Shown: piece after piece, positions 1 to 6,564 of the stretch | Position numbering within the stretch: the stretch's first letter is position 1 | Layout of the letters: every line of letters starts with the position of its first letter | DNA from: Elioraea sp964533585 | GTDB taxonomy: Bacteria; Pseudomonadota; Alphaproteobacteria; Acetobacterales; Acetobacteraceae | NCBI GenBank assembly: GCA_964533585.1 | Contig: CAZHMM010000128.1 | Span: 1 to 11,231, forward strand | Direction: 5' to 3' | Length of the DNA: 11,231 nucleotides | Notes under the pieces: model-generated | Databases searched by the model: none | What the model saw: only the letters and a program-made list of their open reading frames with translations | What the model was told of the DNA's origin: nothing | Program-made: the position numbers and the translations under genes

Positions 1-520
1 TGCCGAGCCGCTCGCAGAGCGCGAAGTAGCGGTAGGTCGCCTTGTCGGCGAGGCTGTAGCCGCGGCTCTCGCCGCGCCATTCCGCGGTGTAGAGCTTCAC
101 GCCCTGGATCCTGTGCTTGGCGTGCAGCGCCTCGAGCGCCTCGAGGCCGGCGTCGCCGTCGCGCGGATCGAAGGCACCGTTGAGGATGATGCGGTCGGGA
201 TACCGGGCCTTCAGGACGGCGTTCTGCTCGGTGGTGTTGAAGCCGTTCTTGTAGAAGTCGGTGAGGTAGGTCGGCTGAAGGATCGCCATGTCGTCCGGGC
301 CGTCGACGAACATGTCCCGGTGGAACTGCTCGGCCGAATACTTGAGGAACTTCTCCTTGGGCCAGACCTGCTCCTGCGGGCTCAGCCCCTTGTGGTAGGC
401 GTAGAAGCAGTCGATGAACTGCTGCCCGTGCACGTTGCGGATGTTCTCCGGAGCGGCGTCCCACAGGTGGCAGTGGCCATCGATGATGAAAATCTCTTCG
501 CCATCCTTGGTCTTGTACAT
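1..520 (-). CDS. Amidohydrolase family protein (TIM-barrel metal-dependent hydrolase), C-terminus beyond window
   Basis: The first 173 codons are visible; the gene runs off the left edge. The start is the ATG at 520, preceded by a GGGAGAG ribosome site. Residues 16-18 are His-Cys-His inside IDGHCHLWD, the HxH metal-binding motif at the end of beta strand 1 in Amidohydro_2 (ACMSD-like) enzymes. A later strand, QGVKLYT, also fits this fold. The remaining metal and catalytic residues lie outside the window. The gene begins 35 bases after the coupling-protein stop on the same strand, so it should be the fifth gene of the monooxygenase operon. From recall, amidohydrolases occur at this position in other prm/mim-type clusters, often before a groEL gene. 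The substrate is unknown: it could be a lactone, enol or ester formed downstream of the oxygenase product, or the protein could be accessory. Family assignment is firm; function is not. Confidence 0.85.
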   Translation of the reverse strand, partial: MYKTKDGEEIFIIDGHCHLWDAAPENIRNVHGQQFIDCFYAYHKGLSPQEQVWPKEKFLKYSAEQFHRDMFVDGPDDMAILQPTYLTDFYKNGFNTTEQNAVLKARYPDRIILNGAFDPRDGDAGLEALEALHAKHRIQGVKLYTAEWRGESRGYSLADKATYRYFALCERLG

Positions 521-555
521 GACCGTCTCTCCCTTGGATGATTCTTGTTAGCGCT

Positions 556-918
556 CTAGTAGCTGATGTACTGGAGGGCTTCCTCCATGTCGCCGAACAG
601 CACGACGGTGTTGTCGTCCACCATCACCATCCGCCCGTAATGGGTGGAGGTGCTGATCTCGAACAGGTGCGGCGTCATCGGGCGGCCCAGCGCCTCGCTG
701 ATCTCCTGCATGTCGAACACCATCTTGCCCTCGCCGTCGATGCGGATGAGCGCCGGCTGGTAGGTGACGGTGATGCCGGGCTTGGCCGCCATCACCTCGG
801 CGATGGCGCGCGCCTCGACGCTGTCGTTCATCGTCACGCCGCACTGGTGCGAGATCGTCTCCTCGAACCGGACGTCCTTGAGCGGCTTGAAGATCGTGTC
901 GGTGTGGACCTGGCTCAT
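556..918 (-). CDS. prmD: Soluble di-iron monooxygenase coupling (regulatory) protein, MmoB/DmpM family
   Basis: A 120-residue protein of the MmoB/DmpM family, a usual size for this subunit. These cofactorless proteins bind the hydroxylase over the di-iron site, tune substrate and O2 access, and couple NADH use to hydroxylation in the cytoplasm. Recognition rests on overall sequence pattern (for example a VTMNDSVEARAIAEVM helix and an ITVTYQPALIRIDG strand pair) and on position as the fourth gene after alpha, reductase and beta, the prmABCD/mimABCD order. The start is ATG 918 with GGAG eight bases upstream. The gap from the beta gene is 37 bases, so the genes are surely co-transcribed. No Cys cluster, membrane segment or signal peptide is present. 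The prm name is by analogy; the true substrate is not shown. Confidence 0.9.
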   Translation of the reverse strand: MSQVHTDTIFKPLKDVRFEETISHQCGVTMNDSVEARAIAEVMAAKPGITVTYQPALIRIDGEGKMVFDMQEISEALGRPMTPHLFEISTSTHYGRMVMVDDNTVVLFGDMEEALQYISY

Positions 919-955
919 GCGCGGTGCTCCTGCGCGGGGGTTGCGGTTCCGGCGG

Positions 956-2035
956 TCAGCCGATGAGGGAACGGAGGTCGATGCCGATCTCCGCCGTGAT
1001 GGCGCGGAGCCGGTTCTTCGCCTGCTCGAAGCTGTCGGCGAACTGCGCCGCCTTGACGCGCGGCTGCGACCAGACGGGCTGCAGCTGCTGCGCCGCGGCG
1101 ACTGCGAGGCCGCCGTGCTTCTCGGCCCAGGACAGAAAAAGCTTGCGGTTGCCCGCGCCGTGCTCGGGGTCCTGGATCAGGAGGCTGCAGAGCTCGACCG
1201 TGTTGGCAAGGTTGCGCTCGTAGTCGCCCTCCGCAGCGGAGACGACGGCGGGCGTCATGAAGTCGTTCTGCGCCGCCGCCATCTGCATGACGAAGCCGCT
1301 GCGGAACAGCTCGCCCACCAGCGGCTCGAAGATCACGTTGGTGGCGAAGTACTGCTCGAGGTAGTCGGTCGCGCCCATGATCGCCTCGATGGCGTGGCGC
1401 GTGCCCTGCCAGACCGGGTCCTCGAGCCAGTGCCGCTTGCCGGCGTCCAGGTCGAAGGCCTCGAGGTCGAGTGCGATCTCGCTGAGATAGAGCGTTAGGT
1501 CCTGCGCGAAGCGGAGCTTGTAGGACGAGTTGGTGAGGATCGCGTTGTTGATCATCTGCGTGTAGCCGTAGCGCTGCGCGTGCATCGTCGCGGTGCCGAG
1601 GCCGAACTCCGCGTGCTTGTAGGCGCCGAGATGGTCCTGCAGCACCTTGATCCAGGCCTTGTCGAAGCGCTTAACCGCGCCGGAGCGCCGGCCGTTCTCG
1701 ATCACATTGGTGATCATGCCAACGATGGTGGACTGGCGCTGGTAGTGGTTGCGCTCCCACTCCTGGTCGACGGCGCGGAACCTGTGCCAGTCCGAGGACC
1801 TGGCGGCGGTCCAGGACTCCGAGTAGGTGGGGGTGCCGTCGGCGAAGGAGAGGATCCAGTCCTGCAGCAGGTAGCGCTTCGGGTCCGGCTGCACGTCGAC
1901 GGTCATGTCCTCGTAGTGCGTCGCGCGCCTGCCCTTCGGCTCGAAGTAGTTGAAGCTTCGGCTGTCGGAGCCCGCGAACACCGCTGCCCCCGCTGCGCCG
2001 GACTTTGCCGGCTCGGTCTCGCTGGTCACGCTCAT
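956..2035 (-). CDS. prmC: Soluble di-iron monooxygenase hydroxylase, beta subunit
   Basis: A 359-residue ferritin-like, all-helical protein of the methane/phenol/toluene hydroxylase family, matching the length of propane-monooxygenase beta subunits. It packs against the alpha subunit in the (alpha-beta)2 hydroxylase. As expected for beta, it lacks the ExxH iron-ligand motifs seen in alpha. Recognisable stretches include a basic, aromatic N-terminal part (FNYFEPKGRRATHYEDMTVD), which in this family wraps around alpha, and the helices around HAEFGLGTATMHAQRYG. The start is ATG 2035 with AGGGAGAGG five bases upstream. The gene lies only 19 bases after the reductase stop. Reading alpha, reductase, beta, coupling is diagnostic of group 5 SDIMOs, as opposed to the orders of phenol, toluene or methane enzymes. 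Confidence 0.93.
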   Translation of the reverse strand: MSVTSETEPAKSGAAGAAVFAGSDSRSFNYFEPKGRRATHYEDMTVDVQPDPKRYLLQDWILSFADGTPTYSESWTAARSSDWHRFRAVDQEWERNHYQRQSTIVGMITNVIENGRRSGAVKRFDKAWIKVLQDHLGAYKHAEFGLGTATMHAQRYGYTQMINNAILTNSSYKLRFAQDLTLYLSEIALDLEAFDLDAGKRHWLEDPVWQGTRHAIEAIMGATDYLEQYFATNVIFEPLVGELFRSGFVMQMAAAQNDFMTPAVVSAAEGDYERNLANTVELCSLLIQDPEHGAGNRKLFLSWAEKHGGLAVAAAQQLQPVWSQPRVKAAQFADSFEQAKNRLRAITAEIGIDLRSLIG

Positions 2036-2054
2036 CCGTCCTCTCCCTCGCTGT

Positions 2055-3104
2055 CTAGGCGACCGCCTGGCGTGTCGCCGGGGTGAACTTGTCGAAGTGG
2101 ATGTTCTCTGGCTCCGCTCCCGCCATGCGCAGGACCGGCAGCACCGCGTCGATCATCGGGGGCGGGCCGCAGGCATAGGCATCGATCTCGCCCGCGAGCC
2201 CCTCTGCGCGCAGGTGCCGCGCGACCACGTCGTGGACGAGGCCGGTCTCGCCGTCCCATCCGTCGCCGGGCTCTGCGTGCGAGAGCGCCGGGACGAAGCG
2301 AAAATCCGGCAGCCGCGACGCGATCTCGGCGAGCCTGTCGAGATAGAACAGGTCGCGGCGCGCGCGGGCGCCATAGAAGAAGCGGATGGGCCGATGCTCG
2401 CCGCTGTCGATGTGGTCGGCGAGGATCGACCAGAGCGGCGACATTCCCGAGCCGCCGCCGACGAGGATCATCGGGCCGGTGCGGCCCTCGCGCCGGAAGC
2501 AGGTGCCGTAGGGCCCCTTGACCAGCAGGCGCTGGCCGACGCGCAGGCCGCCGTCGAGCTGCGCCGAGAAGGCGCCCTCCGGATAGCGCTTGATGATGAA
2601 GGCGAGCCGCGTCGGCTCGCCCGGCGGGTTGGCCATCGAGAAGGCGCGGGTGATGCCGCTTCCCGGGATCGTCAGGTCGACGTACTGGCCGGCCCAGAAG
2701 CGGAGCGGCTGGTCGAGGGTGATCTCGAGGCGGCGGATGTCGTGCGTCAGCGCCTCGATGGCGGAGAGCGTCGCACCGAGCTCCTTCACGGCGATCGAGC
2801 GCCGCATCAGCTCCTCGTCGTAGTTCAGCAGCTCGACCACGAGGTCGCTGTAGGCATGCGTGCGGCAGAGCAGGATGTGGCCGGTGTCGCGCTCATGCTC
2901 AGGCAGGGCGAAGGTCGAGTACTTGAGGAGCTCGACGTCGCCCTCGACGAGGCGCGACTTGCAGCTCGCGCACTGGCCTTCCTTGCAGCCATGCATCACC
3001 GCGATGCCCTGGCGGAACGCCGCCTCGAGCACGGTCTCGCCCTCGGCTACCTCCATCTCGACGCCGACGGGCTCGAAACGGACGGTGTGGGCGGTCTCTG
3101 CCAT
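2055..3104 (-). CDS. prmB: Soluble di-iron monooxygenase NADH reductase (2Fe-2S, FAD)
   Basis: A 349-residue electron-transfer flavoprotein that passes electrons from NADH through FAD and a [2Fe-2S] centre to the hydroxylase. The N-terminal plant-type ferredoxin domain shows C40, C45, C48 (CKEGQCASC) and C80 (LLCRTHAY). The FAD domain has WAGQYVDL (about 137-144) and RAFSMAN (153-159). The NAD domain has GGGSGMSP (216-223) and CGPPPM (312-317). All cofactor motifs are intact. The start is ATG 3104, with GAGGAG eight bases upstream. It follows the alpha gene after a 73-base gap that holds a strong stem-loop, which may lower its expression relative to alpha. NADH rather than NADPH preference is assumed from the family. 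Confidence 0.95.
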   Translation of the reverse strand: MAETAHTVRFEPVGVEMEVAEGETVLEAAFRQGIAVMHGCKEGQCASCKSRLVEGDVELLKYSTFALPEHERDTGHILLCRTHAYSDLVVELLNYDEELMRRSIAVKELGATLSAIEALTHDIRRLEITLDQPLRFWAGQYVDLTIPGSGITRAFSMANPPGEPTRLAFIIKRYPEGAFSAQLDGGLRVGQRLLVKGPYGTCFRREGRTGPMILVGGGSGMSPLWSILADHIDSGEHRPIRFFYGARARRDLFYLDRLAEIASRLPDFRFVPALSHAEPGDGWDGETGLVHDVVARHLRAEGLAGEIDAYACGPPPMIDAVLPVLRMAGAEPENIHFDKFTPATRQAVA

Positions 3105-3137
3105 GCTCGGATGCTCCTCGACGTCGCGGCGTGGGCC

Positions 3138-3165
3138 GTGGGGGCCGGGCTCAGCCGGCCCCCAC
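3138..3165 (-). other. Stem-loop between hydroxylase alpha and reductase genes
   Basis: The 73-base gap between the alpha stop and the reductase start contains an 11-base-pair perfect stem (GTGGGGGCCGG pairing with CCGGCCCCCAC) with a six-base loop. In the minus-strand transcript it is not followed by a run of U, so it is not a canonical intrinsic terminator. It may stabilise the upstream alpha message, mark an RNase cleavage site or cause partial attenuation; any of these would give more alpha than reductase, a sensible ratio since reductase is needed in sub-stoichiometric amounts. Confidence 0.6.
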
Positions 3166-3177
3166 GCCCCGGGCTCC

Positions 3178-4848
3178 TCAGTGGATCGGGTTGATCCTGA
3201 AGCCCTTCCGGTACTCCGCCGCGGCTGCCTCGCGGCCCTCCGGCGTCAGCGCCCGGAACCCGCGCAGCGGGCTGCCGAGGGTGTGGCCGCGCACGTCGTC
3301 GAGCGTCCACATCTTGCTGTCGTCGAAGTGCAGGTGCGGCTGCGGCACCAGGGTCTTGCCGTCGCTTCGGACGAAGCCGAGGTCCTTGATCGCGTCGGCG
3401 AGGTCCCAGCCGTGGTAGCAGTCCTCCCACTCGCGGCGGCCGCTGAAGCGGCCCATCGCGGGGGTCGGCCGGCCCTCGTACTCGGGCGCGAACGCGATCT
3501 TGTGGGTCCAGCGGCAGATCTCGGAGCAGTAGGTGTAGGTCTTGCCGTCGACTTCATCGTAGCAGAAGTCCTCGCGGATGAGGCAGGGCACCATGCAGCT
3601 CCAGCAGCGGTGCGGGTAGACGTAGCCGGTGTCCTGGTTGAACAGGATGTTCGTCTCGCCCCGCTTGCTGAGCTTCTCGTACCACTTCCAGTACATTCCG
3701 AACTCGGCGTACCAGCCGGGGTACTTGTGCTCGAACCACTCGAAGTCACGCTCCGTCTGGGCCTCGATGCGCCAGAAGTTGACCGGCCAGCCGACGGAGA
3801 AGAACTGCGCGGTCTTGTGCACGTAGTTCTTCTTGACCATGCGTTCCCAGGCGAGGTGCACATCATCGTGGTGGATCTTGATGCCGTACTTCTCGAGCGG
3901 GAGCATGTAGGTGCGGTAGTAGTCCTCGTAGATCCAGCGGTGCCAGAGCTCGGCGTAGGACTCCTTCTTCTTGTCGCGGTTGGTCGTTCCGTACTCGATG
4001 AAGGTGCCGATCGCGGCGTCGACGATCGCGTGGTTCTGCCAGAAGGCGTATTTCAGGTCGCGCTCGATGAGCTGGTGGTTGTCGGGGTCGTTGATCAGCG
4101 ACATGAGCAGCGAGTGCCCGTTGCCGATGTGGCGGCTCTCGTCCGACTGGACGGAGAGGAACACCGTCGGCAGCGCGTAGTCGCCGTTGCGCGCCGCCTC
4201 GGAGGGCATCGCGACGAACAGCGTGTTGGTGAACGCCGTCTCCGCGACCACCGTCAGGTAGATGTTGGCGGAGGTGATGGCGTCGCCCGTGACGAAGCCC
4301 TCGGCGAACTGCCGGCCGATCGTGGTCGCGTAGCAACGGCCGAAGGCCGCCTCGGTGATGTCGAAGCCGGCCGGGTCGATGTAGTTCTCCATGTACCACT
4401 TCTTGAGGTTCATCTGGATGGTCGAGTGCCGGAACTCGTCGACCATCTGCATCGCGAAGCCGGTGCGCAGCTCCTCGCCCGGGGCGAGCCGGCCAACCAT
4501 CGCCATCGAGCGGGCGGCCGAGATCTCGGGGAAGGGGATGATCGCCAGGAACAGCTTCATCCACTCGACCCAGCGCGGCTCGACGTTGCGGAACATGTCG
4601 CCCCGCAGCGCCGCGTCGAGCGCCCCGTAGACGCGGTTGTCCTTCTCCTCCTGCATGGGGAAGTAGGACCGCAGGACCTGCTTCATCGGGTCGCGCGGCG
4701 CCTTCTTGATCTTGTAGTCGGTCGGGAAGGTCATCGCTTCCTGGACGTAGCTCGGCGTCCAGCCCAGGTCGGCGACGCGGCGCGTCGCCTCGCCGATGCT
4801 GATCCCGCGCTGCGCGGTGATCTTGTTGAGGCTCAGTCCTTCGGGCAT
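3178..4848 (-). CDS. prmA: Soluble di-iron monooxygenase hydroxylase, alpha (catalytic) subunit, propane-monooxygenase type
   Basis: A 556-residue catalytic subunit. All six iron ligands are visible: E108 (PFPEIS), E138 and H141 (DEFRH), E203 (VAETAF), E237 and H240 (DESRH). Their spacings (30, 65 and 34 residues between successive glutamates) match bacterial multicomponent monooxygenases. Stretches such as RSYFPMQEEKDNRVYG and NYIDPAGFD strongly resemble, from memory, the MimA/PrmA proteins of mycobacteria, Gordonia and Methylocella (group 5 SDIMO; known members oxidise propane at C2, acetone or phenol). Tetrahydrofuran monooxygenases belong to the same group and cannot be excluded. A C-terminal Cys-rich, YHS-like section (C415, C418, C422, C429, C441, C445) is present. 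The start is ATG 4848 with AGGAGAG six bases upstream. It is the first gene of the oxygenase operon, behind a sigma-54 promoter and a leader of about 250 bases. Confidence 0.96.
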   Translation of the reverse strand: MPEGLSLNKITAQRGISIGEATRRVADLGWTPSYVQEAMTFPTDYKIKKAPRDPMKQVLRSYFPMQEEKDNRVYGALDAALRGDMFRNVEPRWVEWMKLFLAIIPFPEISAARSMAMVGRLAPGEELRTGFAMQMVDEFRHSTIQMNLKKWYMENYIDPAGFDITEAAFGRCYATTIGRQFAEGFVTGDAITSANIYLTVVAETAFTNTLFVAMPSEAARNGDYALPTVFLSVQSDESRHIGNGHSLLMSLINDPDNHQLIERDLKYAFWQNHAIVDAAIGTFIEYGTTNRDKKKESYAELWHRWIYEDYYRTYMLPLEKYGIKIHHDDVHLAWERMVKKNYVHKTAQFFSVGWPVNFWRIEAQTERDFEWFEHKYPGWYAEFGMYWKWYEKLSKRGETNILFNQDTGYVYPHRCWSCMVPCLIREDFCYDEVDGKTYTYCSEICRWTHKIAFAPEYEGRPTPAMGRFSGRREWEDCYHGWDLADAIKDLGFVRSDGKTLVPQPHLHFDDSKMWTLDDVRGHTLGSPLRGFRALTPEGREAAAAEYRKGFRINPIH

Positions 4849-5027
4849 CGCAACTCTCCTCGGTGTGGTTTCGGTGCTACAGCCCGGCGCAGGCCGTGCC
4901 CGGCCGGCGCCGTCCTGGGTGCTGCGGCGGTTGGCTGCCGCTGGTGCTGAGGGAGGGGCGCGCGGCTGCCTTCGCGGCGGAACCGCTTGCGCAACGAGTG
5001 GACGTCAGGGCGCTGCTGCGAATGCAC
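4833..5027 (-). CDS. Possible 64-codon leader ORF overlapping the alpha-subunit start
   Basis: Within the leader of the monooxygenase transcript, a GTG at 5027 sits six bases after an unusually good ribosome site (GGAGGAGGGG). The frame stays open for 64 codons and ends with a TGA 13-15 bases inside the alpha gene, so translation of the two could be coupled. The first 30 or so codons favour G/C at the third position; the rest less so. The product would be rich in Arg, Pro, Gln and Ala with no recognisable domain, which is also what chance open frames in G+C-rich DNA look like. It may be a regulatory leader peptide or simply spurious. Confidence 0.2.
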   Translation of the reverse strand: MHSQQRPDVHSLRKRFRREGSRAPLPQHQRQPTAAAPRTAPAGHGLRRAVAPKPHRGELRCPKD

Positions 5028-5107
5028 GACGATCCCCTCCTCCGCGGCAATCGACGTCTCCTGCAGTCGCCCTGGGCGGCTGCCGCGATTGTCCGGAAGC
5101 GGGGGCA

Positions 5108-5123
5108 GCAAGCCGCGTGCCAG
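5108..5123 (-). promoter_or_regulatory. Sigma-54 (-24/-12) promoter of the monooxygenase operon
   Basis: The minus strand reads CTGGCACGCGGCTTGC, matching the sigma-54 consensus YTGGCACG-N4-TTGC at every defined position. The GG of -24 is at 5121-5120 and the GC of -12 at 5109-5108, giving a predicted start of transcription near 5096. The 18 bases 5108-5125 are identical to the dehydrogenase promoter at 8812-8829. Confidence 0.92.
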
Positions 5124-5197
5124 CGCGGCGCAACGGGCGGAATGGCTCATTTGCGCCTCTTGCGTGGCGTGCTCGTTGCGGCATCGGCACCGCGCGG

Positions 5198-5214
5198 TGT
5201 CCCGTCCTGCGACA
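5198..5214. promoter_or_regulatory. Predicted upstream activator site, proximal, monooxygenase promoter
   Basis: TGTCCCGTCCTGCGACA is an imperfect inverted repeat of the form TGT-N11-ACA. It is centred about 98 bases upstream of the -12 GC, a normal position for an enhancer site of a sigma-54 activator. It matches the form of the sites at 8868 and 8901. Confidence 0.55.
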
Positions 5215-5229
5215 CTCGGGCGCGACACC

Positions 5230-5246
5230 TGTCGCGAAATCGGACG
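5230..5246. promoter_or_regulatory. Predicted upstream activator site, distal, monooxygenase promoter
   Basis: TGTCGCGAAATCGGACG has the same 17-base layout, with a weaker right half; its centre is 32 bases (about three helical turns) beyond the proximal site. It overlaps another palindrome, CGCGACA-CC-TGTCGCG at 5221-5236, which could be the true operator here instead. Confidence 0.45.
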
Positions 5247-5260
5247 CTCGCGGGCGGCGC

Positions 5261-5443
5261 TCACCGGTCGCGCTCCTCGCCTTCGGCCTGCGGGCGAGCG
5301 AGCGGCTTGCCCTCGGCGATGAAGCGCGCTGCGAGGATGAGCGTGCCCATCGTGAAGTCCTTGCCGTGCGCGGCGATCATCTCCTCGGCGAGCCTGCCTA
5401 GCCGCTCGAAGAAGGCGTCCTTGGACGCGCTCGTCACGCTCAT
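5261..5443 (-). CDS. Small uncharacterised protein (60 aa) in the dehydrogenase-CobW-WD40 operon
   Basis: A 60-residue protein of no family I recognise. Residues 6-50 look largely alpha-helical and amphipathic (FFERLGRLAEEMIAAHGK, then MGTLILAARFIAEG), ending in a charged tail rich in Glu and Arg. There is no Cys, no signal peptide and no clear membrane segment. It is probably real: its ATG at 5443 overlaps the WD40 stop as ATGA, and GGAGG lies seven bases upstream inside the WD40 gene. It is the last gene before the monooxygenase promoter, and co-translation with the WD40 protein suggests the two products act together. Whether it is a subunit, an adaptor for the GTPase or a helper of the hydroxylase cannot be told from the sequence. 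Confidence 0.7.
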   Translation of the reverse strand: MSVTSASKDAFFERLGRLAEEMIAAHGKDFTMGTLILAARFIAEGKPLARPQAEGEERDR

Positions 5444-6564
5444 CGGGCACCCTCCGCCTCGGCTGTCCTCGCCTGCTGCCGGAACAGCCGGTCCGGTAGC
5501 GCAATGACCGCGAACTCGCCCGCCTCGTCACCGAGCGCAAGCGCCGCGCCCTCCGCCGACCAGGCGAGCCCGCTGATCGCGCCGCCGCCGGAGCCGCGCA
5601 CGAACAGAACGTCCTCGACCCCGGGCTGGCAGAGCAGCACCGCGCCGTTGTGGTAGCCCGCGGCGACCAGTGGGCGCCCCGGATGGCAGGCGACGCGGGT
5701 GACCGGAACCCTGCTCGCGATGCCGCACTCGGCCGGCCCGCCCGGGCGGCCGGGCGGGTCGAAGCGCCAGCAGATCACCCGCGGCGCTCCGCTGGTCGCA
5801 AGGAAGCGGCCGTCGCCCGAGAAGGCGAGAGAGCGCGGCTGCCCCGGATAGCCGGCCATCTCGATGTCGCCGCCGTCCGCAACCCGCCAGCCGTGCAGGG
5901 CGTTCTCCTGCATGCCGCTCGCGAGGTAGCGGCCATCGGGGCTCCACGCGAGCGCGCGGTGGAGGCCGCGCCAGGCGAGCAGCCGGGGCGGCCGGTCTCC
6001 GCCGGCCCAGAGCGTGACGCCGTTGTGGTGGCCGATCGCGAGCAGCCCGCCCGAAGGGTCGAAGGCGAGGGCGGAGACGGAGCTCGGCAGGGCGAGTTCT
6101 CCCGCGCCGGGGCCGAGGCGGCGCACCGTGCGGCGGACGGCGAAGGCGCGGGCGCCGCCCGGACCGGCTGCCACCTGGTCGACCCAGCCGCCGGCGATGC
6201 GTTCGAGCGTCAGCGTGTCGCCCGATGCGTCGAGATACACGAGCCGGCCGTCGTCGCCGCCGCTGAGGAAGCCGCCGTCCGGCTCCGCGGCGAAGGCGAG
6301 GCAGGCGCCCTCGTGCGCGCCGGCGCGGGCGAGAGGTGGCGGCGGCGCCGTCGCCGGCACGAGCTCGAGCCCGCCTCCCGGCCTCTCGCCGAGGCTCGGC
6401 GCGCCCTCCCAGGCGGCCCGCGCGAAGGCAACGGTGCCGTCGCCAAGGCCGGCGGCGGCGACCCCTGCCGAAGCATCCCAGGCAACGGCGGTGACCGGCG
6501 CGCCAAGCGTCCAGCGCGCGCCCAGCAGGTCGAGCAGGGAACGAGGGCCGCCCGGCGCGATCAT
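5440..6564 (-). CDS. WD40-repeat-like beta-propeller protein
   Basis: A 374-residue cytoplasmic protein without signal peptide. It consists of degenerate WD40-type blades, each with a hydrophobic strand plus a small-residue/Asp-Gly turn: VTAVAWDASAGVAAAGLGDG (24-43), FLSGGDDGRLVYLDASGD (99-116), VSALAFDPSGGLLAIGHHNG (163-182), HRALAWSPDGRYLASGMQEN (202-221), RSLAFSGDGRFLATSG (244-259), TRVACHPGRPLVAAGYHNG (289-307) and SGLAWSAEGAALALGDEAG (331-349). This fits a seven-bladed propeller, a platform for protein contacts rather than an enzyme. Translation is coupled to cobW: the ATG at 6564 overlaps the cobW TGA as ATGA and no separate ribosome site is seen. An upstream-extended open frame to 6948 is only an overlap with cobW. 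Pairing with a CobW GTPase suggests a scaffold for metal delivery; that is inference. Confidence 0.85.
   Translation of the reverse strand: MIAPGGPRSLLDLLGARWTLGAPVTAVAWDASAGVAAAGLGDGTVAFARAAWEGAPSLGERPGGGLELVPATAPPPPLARAGAHEGACLAFAAEPDGGFLSGGDDGRLVYLDASGDTLTLERIAGGWVDQVAAGPGGARAFAVRRTVRRLGPGAGELALPSSVSALAFDPSGGLLAIGHHNGVTLWAGGDRPPRLLAWRGLHRALAWSPDGRYLASGMQENALHGWRVADGGDIEMAGYPGQPRSLAFSGDGRFLATSGAPRVICWRFDPPGRPGGPAECGIASRVPVTRVACHPGRPLVAAGYHNGAVLLCQPGVEDVLFVRGSGGGAISGLAWSAEGAALALGDEAGEFAVIALPDRLFRQQARTAEAEGAR

Larger units (their letters stand above)
4849..5260 (-). promoter_or_regulatory. 412-base regulatory gap upstream of the monooxygenase operon
   Basis: No convincing conserved gene lies here. 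It holds, in transcription order, two activator-like inverted repeats (5230-5246 and 5198-5214), a sigma-54 promoter (5108-5123), and a leader of about 250 bases to the alpha ATG. No intrinsic terminator with a U run is seen after the 60-codon gene ending at 5261, so read-through from the dehydrogenase operon into the monooxygenase genes is possible. Confidence 0.7.

Noticed and set aside
2860..4950. Long plus-strand open frame of nearly 700 codons opposite the alpha and reductase genes
   Set aside because: It lies antisense to genes with complete catalytic motifs; its product is a Val/Ala/Arg/Asp-rich string without domains, typical of the antisense frame in G+C-rich coding DNA.
4833..5150. 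105-codon version of the leader ORF starting at ATG 5150
   Set aside because: Its start lies upstream of the sigma-54 promoter, which would sit inside the gene; its ribosome site is weak.
5221..5236. Palindrome CGCGACA-CC-TGTCGCG as a terminator of the upstream operon
   Set aside because: The loop would have only two bases and no U run follows; an operator role is more likely, and it overlaps the distal activator site.
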